DNA of 64,000 bases, from contig NZ_JAEKMI010000003.1 in the NCBI RefSeq assembly GCF_020217485.1, positions 166,925 to 230,924 on the forward strand, given 5' to 3'. Within the stretch, counting starts at the first letter, position 1. Every line of letters begins with the position of its first letter. This document shows, one piece after another, positions 36,498 through 44,651 of the stretch. The position numbers and the translations under genes were made by a program. This stretch comes from Mycobacterium sp. WUMAC-067. GTDB lineage: Bacteria > Actinomycetota > Actinomycetes > Mycobacteriales > Mycobacteriaceae. A model generated the notes under the pieces. It was not told the origin of the DNA. It did not search any database and saw only the letters and a list, made by a program, of their open reading frames with translations.

Positions 36498-38210
36498 TTA
36501 CTGGGTGCCTTCTGCGTACCAGGTGCGGAATCGGTCGTACTTGGGCATCTCCTCGGAGTTGGCCTTCGGGTCGATGCACACATGCACCACACCGACCTTG
36601 CCGCTGGCGTAGGCGCGCGCGATGGCCGGTCCGATCTCGGATTCCTTCTCGACGAACTCGCCGTGGCAGCCGAAGCCCTCCGCGATCTTGTCCATCCGGA
36701 CGTCCTTGCTCCAGTGCACGCCGGGCTGCGGTGAGGGCTGCTCAAACGTGCGCTTGTAGACGCCCACTTCCAGGCCCCACTGGTGGTCGACGCCCACCAC
36801 GCACACCAGCGGAAGATGCTGCCGCGCAGCCGTTTCCAGCTCGGCGATGTGGAAGAGGAAAGCCGAGTCGCTGGTCAGCAGCATGACGGGGCGCTTGCCG
36901 CCCTCGGCGACGGATGCCCCGACCGCGTAGGGCAGGCCGGTGCCGAGGTGGCCGAAGTTCTGGTTCCAGATCACGTCGCGCGGTTTGGCCTGCGAGTAGG
37001 TCCACTGAAAGATGACGGTCGCGCCGCCGTCGCGGACCATGATGGCGTCGTCGAGTTCGTTGAACGCCTTGGTGGCCTCGACGACGTAGCGCGCTGGGTG
37101 AATCGGCGAACGACCCGACGGCGCAGTCTCGGCGAGCTGAGCGAGCTCCTCGGCGTCGGCCTTGACCAACTTCTCGAGTTTGGCCGACGGGGTGCGCGGC
37201 GTGTCGCGGAGCGCGTCGACGAGCTGCGGCACGACGCCGCGCAGATCGCCCACCAGCGGCACGTCGAACTGGCGGTTGACGCCGATGGCGGCCGGGTCCT
37301 GCTCGACGTACACCCATTTGCGGTTCGCATCGTTGCCCGCCCAATGCTGGGTCCGGCCGTAGTGCATCGGCTCACCGAGTTCGGTCCCCAGCGCGACGCA
37401 CAGGTCGGATTCCTCGACGGCCTCGTTGGCGGCCGGCGAGAACAAGTAGGGGAATGTCCGCTCCTGCAGACCCGGGATGTACGACGTACCCCCGGAGGTC
37501 TGGATGACAGGGCAGGCCATCAACTCGGCGAGCTCCTTCACCGCCGGACCGGTGCGCGACGTGTGCACGCCGTGGCCCACCAACAGAATCGGGCTCTTCG
37601 CTTCGCGAATCAGCTTCGCGGCCTTGGCGATCTCCGGGGCCCCCGCGCCCTGGTTGACGAGGCGATACCGATGGGGCGGCAGCGGATCGGCCACGTCGAG
37701 CTCTTCGAGGATGACGTGCGACGGGTATTCGACGTAGGCCGGGCCGGGGGTGCCGGACATGGCCTGGCGGATCGCCTCGTGGATGATCTCGTCGGTCTGA
37801 TCGGCGTACTCGATGGACGCGCTGTACTTGACGGACGGGGCGAAAAGCGGCTCCTGGCGGACGAATTGGATGCGTCCGCGCCGGACCCGGCGTTCGGTGA
37901 TGCGGGCGCGCTGGCCGCCGAGGAAGATCACCGGCGAGTTCTCCACGAGTGCGCACTGGATCGCTCCGGCCATGTTGGCCATGCCCGGGCCGAGCGTGCC
38001 GATGCACAGGCCGGGCTTGCCGGTCATCCGCGACGCCGCCTCGGCCATGAAGCCCGCGCTCAGTTCATGATGCGGCGCGACCACGGACCACCCGCGCGCG
38101 TCGGCCTCGGCGAACATGTGCACGAAGTTCGGGTCAGGGATCCCGAAGATCGTGTTCACGCCCTCGGCCTCGAACAGGTCGAGGATGCGCTTGTACACCG
38201 GCACGGTCAT
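36498..38210 (-). CDS. ThDP-dependent acetolactate synthase-like lyase/decarboxylase
   Basis: A 570-residue thiamine-diphosphate enzyme. Seen: N-terminal Pyr domain with the activating Glu49 (HHELSAGFMAEA), GTLGPGMANMAGAI, a central domain, and a C-terminal PP domain. Its cofactor motif is changed: SDSAFLF in place of GDG and GVDHQWG where NN normally ends the motif, so the metal-binding Asp remains but the Asn is Asp. It is not a biosynthetic acetolactate synthase by context: it lies between a class III CoA-transferase (ATGA overlap) and an aldehyde dehydrogenase, which suggests C-C cleavage of a 2-hydroxyacyl-CoA or 2-oxo acid. ATG at 38210 with GGAAAGGAAC. Confidence 0.85.
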   Translation of the reverse strand: MTVPVYKRILDLFEAEGVNTIFGIPDPNFVHMFAEADARGWSVVAPHHELSAGFMAEAASRMTGKPGLCIGTLGPGMANMAGAIQCALVENSPVIFLGGQRARITERRVRRGRIQFVRQEPLFAPSVKYSASIEYADQTDEIIHEAIRQAMSGTPGPAYVEYPSHVILEELDVADPLPPHRYRLVNQGAGAPEIAKAAKLIREAKSPILLVGHGVHTSRTGPAVKELAELMACPVIQTSGGTSYIPGLQERTFPYLFSPAANEAVEESDLCVALGTELGEPMHYGRTQHWAGNDANRKWVYVEQDPAAIGVNRQFDVPLVGDLRGVVPQLVDALRDTPRTPSAKLEKLVKADAEELAQLAETAPSGRSPIHPARYVVEATKAFNELDDAIMVRDGGATVIFQWTYSQAKPRDVIWNQNFGHLGTGLPYAVGASVAEGGKRPVMLLTSDSAFLFHIAELETAARQHLPLVCVVGVDHQWGLEVGVYKRTFEQPSPQPGVHWSKDVRMDKIAEGFGCHGEFVEKESEIGPAIARAYASGKVGVVHVCIDPKANSEEMPKYDRFRTWYAEGTQ

Positions 38211-39427
38211 CGTTGAAGTTCCTTTCCGTCGCGAGCAGACGCAAAATCGTGCTCTGGCGGCGTGTTTCGTGCGATTCTGTGTCTGCTCGCGCTGATTTCG
38301 GCGAGCACTTCGGAGGTGTGGGCGCCGAGTTCGGGCGCCGGGCCCGCGACGCGGCCGGGCGTCTGGGAGAACCAGGTGGGTACGCCCGGGAAGCGCACCG
38401 GTCCGTGCGGGGTGTCCACGGTCTCGAACATGCCGACCGCGTTGAGATGCGGATCGTCGAACAGCGCGCCCGGCGTGTTCAGCGGCGCGGCGGGTATCTC
38501 GAGTTCGCGCAGAAGCTTCAACCACTCCGCGGTGGAACGCTCTTTCATCGTCTCGGCCACCAGCCCGTAGACGGTGTCGATCTCGCAGGCACGCTGTTCC
38601 AGCGTCGCGTACAGCTCGCTGGCCCAGGGCGGCCGCACGGCGTTCATGAAGGCGTTCCAGTGCTTGTCGTTGTAGATCAGCGCGGCGATGTGGCCGTCGC
38701 TGGTGCGGTACGGGCGGCGGTTGGGGGCCACGGTGCGCGGATACACCGCGGGCCCCAGCGGGGGATCGAACAGGGCGCCGTTGGCATGCTCGACGAGCAT
38801 GAACGACGCCATGGTCTCGAACATGGCGACCTCGACCTCTTGTCCCTGCCCGGTGCGCTCGCGGTGGAACAACGCCATGGTGGTGGCGTACAGCGCCGTC
38901 AGTCCGGCGATCTTGTCGGCCATGATGGTGCCGACGTAGTCGGCCTCGCCGGTCAATTGCTGTTGCACCGCCGGGAGGCCGCATTCGGCCTGGATCGTGT
39001 CGTCGTAAGCGGGGCGATCGCGATCGGGTCCGCGTCGCCCGTATCCGTAGCAATTGGTGTAGACGACTTGGGGATTGATCGCGGCGACGTCGTCGTAGCC
39101 GAAGCCGAGCTTGGCGATCGCCTTGGCGCGCATCGAGTGGATGAACACGTCGGCGGTCTCGACCAGCGCGCGTAGCGCCCGCGTTCCGGCGTCGGTCTGC
39201 AGGTCCAGCACGATGCTGCGCTTGCCGCGGTTGACGTTGACGAACACCCCGCTCATGCCCGGCGCCGGGCCCACCGAGATGTAGCGGGTGTTATCGCCTT
39301 GGGGCGGTTCGACTTTGATCACGTCGGCGCCCATGTCGGCCATGATCTGGGTGCAGTAGGGCCCCATCACCATCGCGGTGAGATCGATCACGCGCAGGCC
39401 GGCCATCGGGCCCGAGGGGCTAGCCAT
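38207..39427 (-). CDS. Class III CoA-transferase (CaiB/BaiF family)
   Basis: A 406-residue CoA-transferase that moves CoA between carboxylates through an aspartyl intermediate. Seen: GLRVIDLTAMVMGPYCTQIMADMGADVIKVE opening, RGKRSIVLDL, and the catalytic Asp in AYDDTIQAECGL at about residue 142-143, equivalent to Asp169 of formyl-CoA transferase, then the tight interlocked-dimer C-terminal region. ATG at 39427 follows AAGGAG; its TGA overlaps the ThDP gene start (ATGA). In this operon it probably activates the acid intermediate that the ThDP enzyme cleaves. Donor and acceptor unknown. Confidence 0.92.
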   Translation of the reverse strand: MASPSGPMAGLRVIDLTAMVMGPYCTQIMADMGADVIKVEPPQGDNTRYISVGPAPGMSGVFVNVNRGKRSIVLDLQTDAGTRALRALVETADVFIHSMRAKAIAKLGFGYDDVAAINPQVVYTNCYGYGRRGPDRDRPAYDDTIQAECGLPAVQQQLTGEADYVGTIMADKIAGLTALYATTMALFHRERTGQGQEVEVAMFETMASFMLVEHANGALFDPPLGPAVYPRTVAPNRRPYRTSDGHIAALIYNDKHWNAFMNAVRPPWASELYATLEQRACEIDTVYGLVAETMKERSTAEWLKLLRELEIPAAPLNTPGALFDDPHLNAVGMFETVDTPHGPVRFPGVPTWFSQTPGRVAGPAPELGAHTSEVLAEISASRHRIARNTPPEHDFASARDGKELQR

Positions 39428-40370
39428 GGAGCGCTCCTTGATCGTTTGACCTCTGCGCCAGCTCGAAGCTGTAGCGGATGTGCTGGTCGTGTCCATCCGG
39501 GACGACCGGGAAGATCGTCGGCGCCTCGACGTAGCGGATCGCGTCCAGATGGTTGCCGACGTCCTCGATCGTCCACGATGACCGGCACACGCCGGGGCTC
39601 TCCGCGACGACCGCTCGGGCCACGCGGCCCGCCAGCGCGATGAACAGTTCGCCGGTCACCGAGCAGGACTCGTGCGCGAGCCAGCCCACCACGGGCGCAA
39701 CGAGTTCCGGTCCCATCGGCGGGTAGGCGGTCGTGTCGATGCCTTCCGCCATGCGCGTCACCGCCGCCGGCACGATCACGTTGCAGCGCACGCCCTCGGC
39801 GGCGCCCTCGAGCGCGGCGACGTTGGACAACCCGATCACACCCGCCTTGGCGGCCGCGTAGTTCGCCACGTCGTGGTTTCCGTACAGCCCGCCGATCGAC
39901 GACGTCAGCACGATGCGGCCGTAGCCCGCGCCGCACATCAGCGGAAACGCCGGGCGCACAACGTTGAACGCGCCGCGCAGGTGTACGTCGAGCACGGCGT
40001 CGAAGTCCTCGTAGCTCATCTCCTTCAGGGAGGCTCGACGGACGTTGCCGGCGTTGTGCACCAGGATGTCGATGCGGCCATAGTGCTCGAGCGCGGTCGC
40101 GATGATCGCGGCGCCGCCGTCGGCGGTCGCGACCGACGCGCTGCACGCGACGGCCTGTCCCCCCGCCGCGGTGATCTCGGCGACGACCTGCTCGGCAGGA
40201 CCGGCGTCGACCCCGTCGCCGTCGAGGGCGCCGCCGACGTCGTTGACGACCACCTGCGCCCCGCGCGCGGCCAGCAGTTGCGCGTAGGCGCGACCCAAGC
40301 CGCGGCCGGCTCCCGTCACCACGGCGACGCGGCCGTCGAATCGTAATTGCGCTGCAAGGATTTCGGTCAA
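39420..40370 (-). CDS. SDR oxidoreductase, MFE-2-like
   Basis: A 316-residue classical short-chain dehydrogenase. Seen: Rossmann motif TGAGRGLGRAYAQ at 20-32, the extended VVVNDVGGALDGDGVDAGPAEQVV loop typical of 17-beta-HSD4/MFE-2 type 3-hydroxyacyl-CoA dehydrogenases, HNAG, the catalytic Ser-Tyr-Lys in SSIGG and NYAAAK, and a longer C-terminal tail than usual. Start is TTG at 40370, overlapping the preceding stop (TTGA); no other in-frame start precedes the Rossmann strand. It ends eight bases inside the CoA-transferase start. A hydroxyacyl-CoA or alcohol intermediate is the probable substrate. Confidence 0.87.
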   Translation of the reverse strand: MTEILAAQLRFDGRVAVVTGAGRGLGRAYAQLLAARGAQVVVNDVGGALDGDGVDAGPAEQVVAEITAAGGQAVACSASVATADGGAAIIATALEHYGRIDILVHNAGNVRRASLKEMSYEDFDAVLDVHLRGAFNVVRPAFPLMCGAGYGRIVLTSSIGGLYGNHDVANYAAAKAGVIGLSNVAALEGAAEGVRCNVIVPAAVTRMAEGIDTTAYPPMGPELVAPVVGWLAHESCSVTGELFIALAGRVARAVVAESPGVCRSSWTIEDVGNHLDAIRYVEAPTIFPVVPDGHDQHIRYSFELAQRSNDQGALHG

Positions 40371-42214
40371 GCGCCGAGCACCAACCCGTCCAGGTCGCCC
40401 TTGTCCCGCCACGCCCGCAGCAGGTCCTCGAAGGCGTAAAAGCCGGGGCCGTACGGTTCGCCCAGGTGTGACCGGATGCCCTCTCCCCCGCCGCCGCCTT
40501 CGTTGTTGTAGTAGCCGGGCGTGCACTGGGCGTCGAACGCCGAATTGTCCACCGCGGTTTCCCGGATCGTCGCGCACCACTGCTCCTGCGCCGCCGCGCT
40601 GGGCTCCACGGTGGTCGCCCCCCGCTTCAACGCCTCGGCGATGATGAAGGCGATGTGCTCACCCTGCAGCTCGTAGTTGGCGGCGATATTGGCGGAGATG
40701 CCGACCTGGGTGAAACCGGTATAGAACTGGTTCGGGAATCCGCGGCTGGTCATCCCGTGCAGCGTCTTGTAGCCGTCGCGCCAGTAGTCGAACAGCGACA
40801 GCCCGTCGCGTCCCTCGATCGTCTCCATGGAATAGCGCCGGCTGATCTCGGTGGTGATCTCGAAGCCGCTGGCATAAATGATGCAGTCGACCTCGTACTC
40901 GACGCCGCCCGCGACCAAGCCCTTTTCGGTGATCCGTTCCACGCCTTTGGAATCGGAGACGTCGACGAGGGTGACGTTGGGGCGGTTGAACATCGGCAGG
41001 TACTCGTCGTTGGACAGCGGCCGCTTGCACAGGAACCGGTAGTAGGGCTTGAGCGCCTCGGCGGTCTGCGCGTCCTCGACGATCACGTCGATGCGGCGGC
41101 GCAGCCGCTCCATCAACCTGTAATCCTCTTCTTCGCGGATCGCCATGAACTGCTCGGGGGTCATCGACGCGGGGTCGGCCAGCGCGAGCACCCGGGCCGC
41201 GGTGTTGCGCCCGAGCTCGGTCCAGAAGTCGCACACCAGATCCGGCTGACCCAGCGCCATGCCTTCGAACGTCCAGGAGTGGAAGTTGCGTTGCCGTTCG
41301 CGCTGCCAGCCCGGCTGCAACGACTTCGCCCACTCCGGGTCGGTTGGTGCGTTGTTGCGTTCGTCGACGGTCGAAGGGGTGCGCTGAAAGACGTAGAGGT
41401 GCTGGGCGTCTCGGGCCAGGAACGGGACGATCTGGATCGCGGTGGCGCCGGTGCCGATCACGGCGACCCGCTTGTCGGCGAGCTTGTGCAGGTTGCCGCC
41501 GCTGTCCCCGCCGGTGTAGTCGTAGTCCCACCGCGACGAGTGGAACGCGTGGCCCTTGAAGTCCTTGATCCCCGGAATGCCTGGCAATTTCGGCCGGTGG
41601 AAGGGTCCCGACGCCAGCACCACGAACCGGGCGCGGATGTCGTCGTCGCGGTTGGTGCCGATCCGCCAGCGCTTGATCTCCTCGTCCCAGCGCAGGTCGC
41701 GCACCTGGGTGGAGAAGATCGCCGAATCGTAGAGGCCGAAGTGTTTGCCGATGTTGCGGCAGTGCTGGTAGATCTCGGCACCGTCGGCGAACTTCTTCGA
41801 CGGCATGAAGTCGAGCTCTTCGAGAAGCGGGATATAGCAGTAGGATTCGTTGTCGCATTGGATGCCCGGATACCGATTCCAGTACCAGACGCCGCCGAAG
41901 TCGCCCCCGAGCTCGATCACGCGTACGTCGTCGACGCCCGCCTTCTTCAGGTGGGCCGCCGACAGCAGGCCCCCGAAGCCGCCGCCCAGGACCGCGACGT
42001 CGATGTCCTCGGAAATCGGGTCGCGCGGCGTGGCCGGGGTGTAGGGATCGACCTCGTAGTAGCCGGCGAAATCGTCTTCCAACTCGATGTACTGCTTGGA
42101 ACCTTCCTTGCGCAGCCGCTTTTCGCGCTCCAGGCGGTACTTCTCGCGCAGCGCGGCGATGTCGACGTCATCGGGCGTCTGGGTGGGCCCGCAGTTGTCC
42201 AGGTGCATGGTCAT
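40367..42214 (-). CDS. Flavin-dependent Baeyer-Villiger-type monooxygenase
   Basis: A 615-residue FAD/NADPH monooxygenase of the cyclohexanone/phenylacetone type. Seen: FAD fingerprint VLGGGFGGLLSA at 75-86, the Baeyer-Villiger motif FKGHAFHSSRWD at 219-230 in which D replaces the usual P, the NADPH fingerprint GTGATAIQI near 254, and DFWTELG. The ATG at 42214 overlaps the Rieske stop (ATGA). It should insert oxygen beside a ketone to give an ester or lactone, consistent with the lactonase-like protein in the divergent operon. Natural ketone unknown; steroidal, terpenoid or cyclic ketones are possible. Confidence 0.91.
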   Translation of the reverse strand: MTMHLDNCGPTQTPDDVDIAALREKYRLEREKRLRKEGSKQYIELEDDFAGYYEVDPYTPATPRDPISEDIDVAVLGGGFGGLLSAAHLKKAGVDDVRVIELGGDFGGVWYWNRYPGIQCDNESYCYIPLLEELDFMPSKKFADGAEIYQHCRNIGKHFGLYDSAIFSTQVRDLRWDEEIKRWRIGTNRDDDIRARFVVLASGPFHRPKLPGIPGIKDFKGHAFHSSRWDYDYTGGDSGGNLHKLADKRVAVIGTGATAIQIVPFLARDAQHLYVFQRTPSTVDERNNAPTDPEWAKSLQPGWQRERQRNFHSWTFEGMALGQPDLVCDFWTELGRNTAARVLALADPASMTPEQFMAIREEEDYRLMERLRRRIDVIVEDAQTAEALKPYYRFLCKRPLSNDEYLPMFNRPNVTLVDVSDSKGVERITEKGLVAGGVEYEVDCIIYASGFEITTEISRRYSMETIEGRDGLSLFDYWRDGYKTLHGMTSRGFPNQFYTGFTQVGISANIAANYELQGEHIAFIIAEALKRGATTVEPSAAAQEQWCATIRETAVDNSAFDAQCTPGYYNNEGGGGGEGIRSHLGEPYGPGFYAFEDLLRAWRDKGDLDGLVLGA

Positions 42215-43611
42215 GCCGATGGGGACTCCTTGTGCGAAAGTTCCTGGGGCTCACCGACGCCCATGTATCTCGACAGTTGGTAGTGCAGGTTGACCGTGCT
42301 GCGTTCGCGGTACGGATTGGGCTTGGTGCCGCCGAAGCCGAGCGACTTCATGCCCTGTTGCACGGCGGCCATGTTGGAGAAGTCCTGCGGCAGGACCGAC
42401 CGCCACCGGGGGTCGCCGACCGGCGTGTACTCCCACTCGGTCTGGGGCTCTTGGCCTTTCGGGTACAGCTCGAAGACCGACACCTCGAAGAGGCACTTGT
42501 CGGGGTTGTAGCTGGGGTGCGGCCGCGCGCCGTAGCACAGCGCGCTGGTCAGGCCCTGCCCGATCTGGAAGTTCGGAAAGATCTGCCACGCGGTGCCGGC
42601 CTGCCCGAGGATGTCGGCGGGAATCGTCGGCCACACCACGCCACGGGCCTCGTCGTCGCGGCGCGCCGACGCCAGCCAGTGCTCGAGGACCTTGTCGGCC
42701 GGCGTCCCCTCGGGCAGCTCGTCGACGAGTCGCTTGGCGGCGTTCACCAGCGTCTGGGTGGTGGTGGCGTTGGTTTCCTCCATCGTGTACACCTGCATCT
42801 CCGCGGTGGACACCCGCGGGTCGGCGCCGATGCCGAGGCGGATCTTGGACTTGGTGGCCTCCATGTCCTCTGGAGCGTCGTAGCCGATGTTGCTATGTCT
42901 GCCTTGGGCTTTCGCCCACCCCTTGAACTCGCCGAACTTGTTGAACTCGGGATGCGTGGTGTAGACGTGGTAGGTCTCGTTGAAGGCCTCCAGCGCGACC
43001 TTCCAGTTGCAGTCGAAGGACAGCCACTTGCGCCATTTGTAGCGCATGTTTTCCAGGCCGAACGGGTCGAGGATCTTCGCGGCGGGGAACAGGTAATCGG
43101 CCAGCGGCTCGCAATCGGGGTCCATGTTGATCCACAGCCAGCCGCCCCACGTGTCGACCCGGACCGGTCGAAGGTGGGTGTTGTCCGGGGTGAGCGCGTC
43201 CTGCCAGTCCTGTTGCTCGCGGATGTGGGTGCACGCCCCGTCCAGGCCATAGGTCCAGCCGTGAAAGCCGCAGACGAACGACTTTCGGGTGCGCGCGCAG
43301 GCGTTCTTGGCGCCCTCGGGGGTGTCGATCAGCCGGCGGCCGCGGTGCATGCACACGTTGTGGTGCGCGTGGAATTCGTTGCTGCCGGTGCGCACCACGA
43401 TGATCGAGTCGTCGAGGATGTCGTAGGTCAGGTAGCTGCCCACCTCGGGCAATTCCTCGACGCGGCCGACCTGTTGCCAGACCCGGCGCCACAGCCTGTC
43501 GCGCTCGGCGCGGGCGTAGTCCTCGGAGATGTATGCCTCGACACCGATCGTCATCGGCGTCGAGAGTTCCTCGACCCCAGCGGAATTCGTGCCCTTGGCC
43601 AGATCGGTCAT
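42211..43611 (-). CDS. Rieske non-haem iron oxygenase, alpha subunit
   Basis: A 466-residue terminal oxygenase. Seen: Rieske cluster ligands C87 and H89 (CMH) and C114 and H117 (CGFH), separated by 24 residues where 15-17 is typical, then the mononuclear iron site NETYHVYTTHP with H215 and H220. The ring-hydroxylating domain follows to the end. The ATG at 43611 has AGGAGGATGTG and overlaps the upstream SDR stop (ATGA). No ferredoxin or reductase gene is in the operon, so electrons must come from elsewhere. It probably hydroxylates the ring or alkyl group before the SDR and Baeyer-Villiger steps. Confidence 0.92.
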   Translation of the reverse strand: MTDLAKGTNSAGVEELSTPMTIGVEAYISEDYARAERDRLWRRVWQQVGRVEELPEVGSYLTYDILDDSIIVVRTGSNEFHAHHNVCMHRGRRLIDTPEGAKNACARTRKSFVCGFHGWTYGLDGACTHIREQQDWQDALTPDNTHLRPVRVDTWGGWLWINMDPDCEPLADYLFPAAKILDPFGLENMRYKWRKWLSFDCNWKVALEAFNETYHVYTTHPEFNKFGEFKGWAKAQGRHSNIGYDAPEDMEATKSKIRLGIGADPRVSTAEMQVYTMEETNATTTQTLVNAAKRLVDELPEGTPADKVLEHWLASARRDDEARGVVWPTIPADILGQAGTAWQIFPNFQIGQGLTSALCYGARPHPSYNPDKCLFEVSVFELYPKGQEPQTEWEYTPVGDPRWRSVLPQDFSNMAAVQQGMKSLGFGGTKPNPYRERSTVNLHYQLSRYMGVGEPQELSHKESPSA

Positions 43612-44456
43612 CACATCCTCCTGATCGCCGCGCGGAAGGATTCGTCTTTGAGAAAAAGCGACGTGTTGTCGGCGCCGAGGTGGCTCCATTTGAGGTCCAG
43701 CCCGCCGTCGACGAGCAGCGTCTGGCCGGTGATGTAGCTTGACATCTCCGAGAGCAGGAAGAGGATGGCGCCGGCCTGTTCCTCGGGCCGCCCACGGCGA
43801 CCCATCGCGATCGCCTGCCGGTCCCGGTCGGGGTCTTCGTCGACGTAGGTGCGCGAGGCCGCCGTCTCGGTGACGCCGGGCGCCACGGCGTTCACCCGGA
43901 TTCCCGCCGTCGCCAACTCGAGGGCCATCGTGCGGGTCATCGCCGTGATCGCGGCCTTGGCGGTTCCATAGGCGATGTGAAACGGCGCGGTGTTCATGCC
44001 GCTGATCGACGAGATCGACACGATCGATCCCGGCCGCTGCCGCGCGACGAGCTCGGCCGCCACGGCCTGGCTCATGAAGAATGCCGTTTCGAGGTTGTCG
44101 GCGAAGATCTTGCGCCAGTCGTCGCGTGCCACCCGAGTCGACGGCATCCACGTCGACGGCTCGGCGCCGCCGGCGACATTGACCAGCCCGTACAACTCTC
44201 CGTCGGCGCGGCGCGCGCGGTCGATCACCGCGGCGATGCCCTCGTCGGTGGACGCATCTGCCGCGACGGGCACCACGGCCAGGCCGTGGGCGGCCAGCGG
44301 GGCGACGTGCTCGTCGAGGTTTTCCTTCGATCGGCTCACCGCGATCACCGTGGCCCCGGCGCGGGCGGCCATCGCCGCGACGGTCGTGCCGATGCCGCCA
44401 CCGCCGGCGCCGGAAACCACCACGATGCGGCCGTCCAGTCTGAGGAAGTCCTCCAT
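43611..44456 (-). CDS. SDR oxidoreductase, first gene of the leftward operon
   Basis: A 281-residue short-chain dehydrogenase/reductase. Seen: cofactor motif SGAGGGGIG at 15-23 (a glycine-rich variant of TGxxxGIG), VNVAGG in place of NNAG, and the catalytic Ser in SISSISG with Tyr-Lys in AYGTAKAAI, then PGVTET and the closing LLVDGGLDLKW. A longer C-terminal tail follows. The ATG at 44456 is preceded by CGGAAGCAGG; the frame before it is out-of-phase with the promoter region. Its TGA overlaps the Rieske ATG. It could oxidise a dihydrodiol or secondary alcohol to the ketone needed for the Baeyer-Villiger step. Confidence 0.89.
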   Translation of the reverse strand: MEDFLRLDGRIVVVSGAGGGGIGTTVAAMAARAGATVIAVSRSKENLDEHVAPLAAHGLAVVPVAADASTDEGIAAVIDRARRADGELYGLVNVAGGAEPSTWMPSTRVARDDWRKIFADNLETAFFMSQAVAAELVARQRPGSIVSISSISGMNTAPFHIAYGTAKAAITAMTRTMALELATAGIRVNAVAPGVTETAASRTYVDEDPDRDRQAIAMGRRGRPEEQAGAILFLLSEMSSYITGQTLLVDGGLDLKWSHLGADNTSLFLKDESFRAAIRRM

Positions 44457-44489
44457 TACCTGCTTCCGTCCACCGCGCACACATCGTGA

Positions 44490-44503
44490 TTTGTCCGGAC
44501 AAA
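44490..44503. promoter_or_regulatory. Perfect 14-bp palindrome, candidate GntR operator
   Basis: TTTGTCCGGACAAA is a perfect palindrome between the divergent operons, 34 bases before the leftward SDR start. TATTTT (44506-44501, minus strand), a -10-like hexamer, overlaps its edge, so binding would block the leftward promoter. A degenerate copy TTGTCTGGAC occurs at 44587-44596 nearer the rightward genes. The GntR gene two genes to the right is the obvious candidate regulator. Confidence 0.6.
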
Positions 44504-44651
44504 ATACGGCATTCTGTCCATTGGAGAACACTATTCCGACCCGTGGACTTCGCTGTCAAGATCGGCCCGGGACACTTCGGCGGCTATTGTCTGGACTACG
44601 AGGAATTGATAACGTCCAGCCCAACCGGCTGACGGAAGGACCTCGGCGAGC

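Noticed and set aside
40655..42283. 542-codon + strand frame opposite the flavin monooxygenase
   Set aside because: Shadow frame; the minus strand holds FAD and NADPH fingerprints and gene overlaps.
42232..43737. 501-codon + strand frame opposite the Rieske oxygenase
   Set aside because: Shadow frame; Rieske and iron ligands are on the minus strand.
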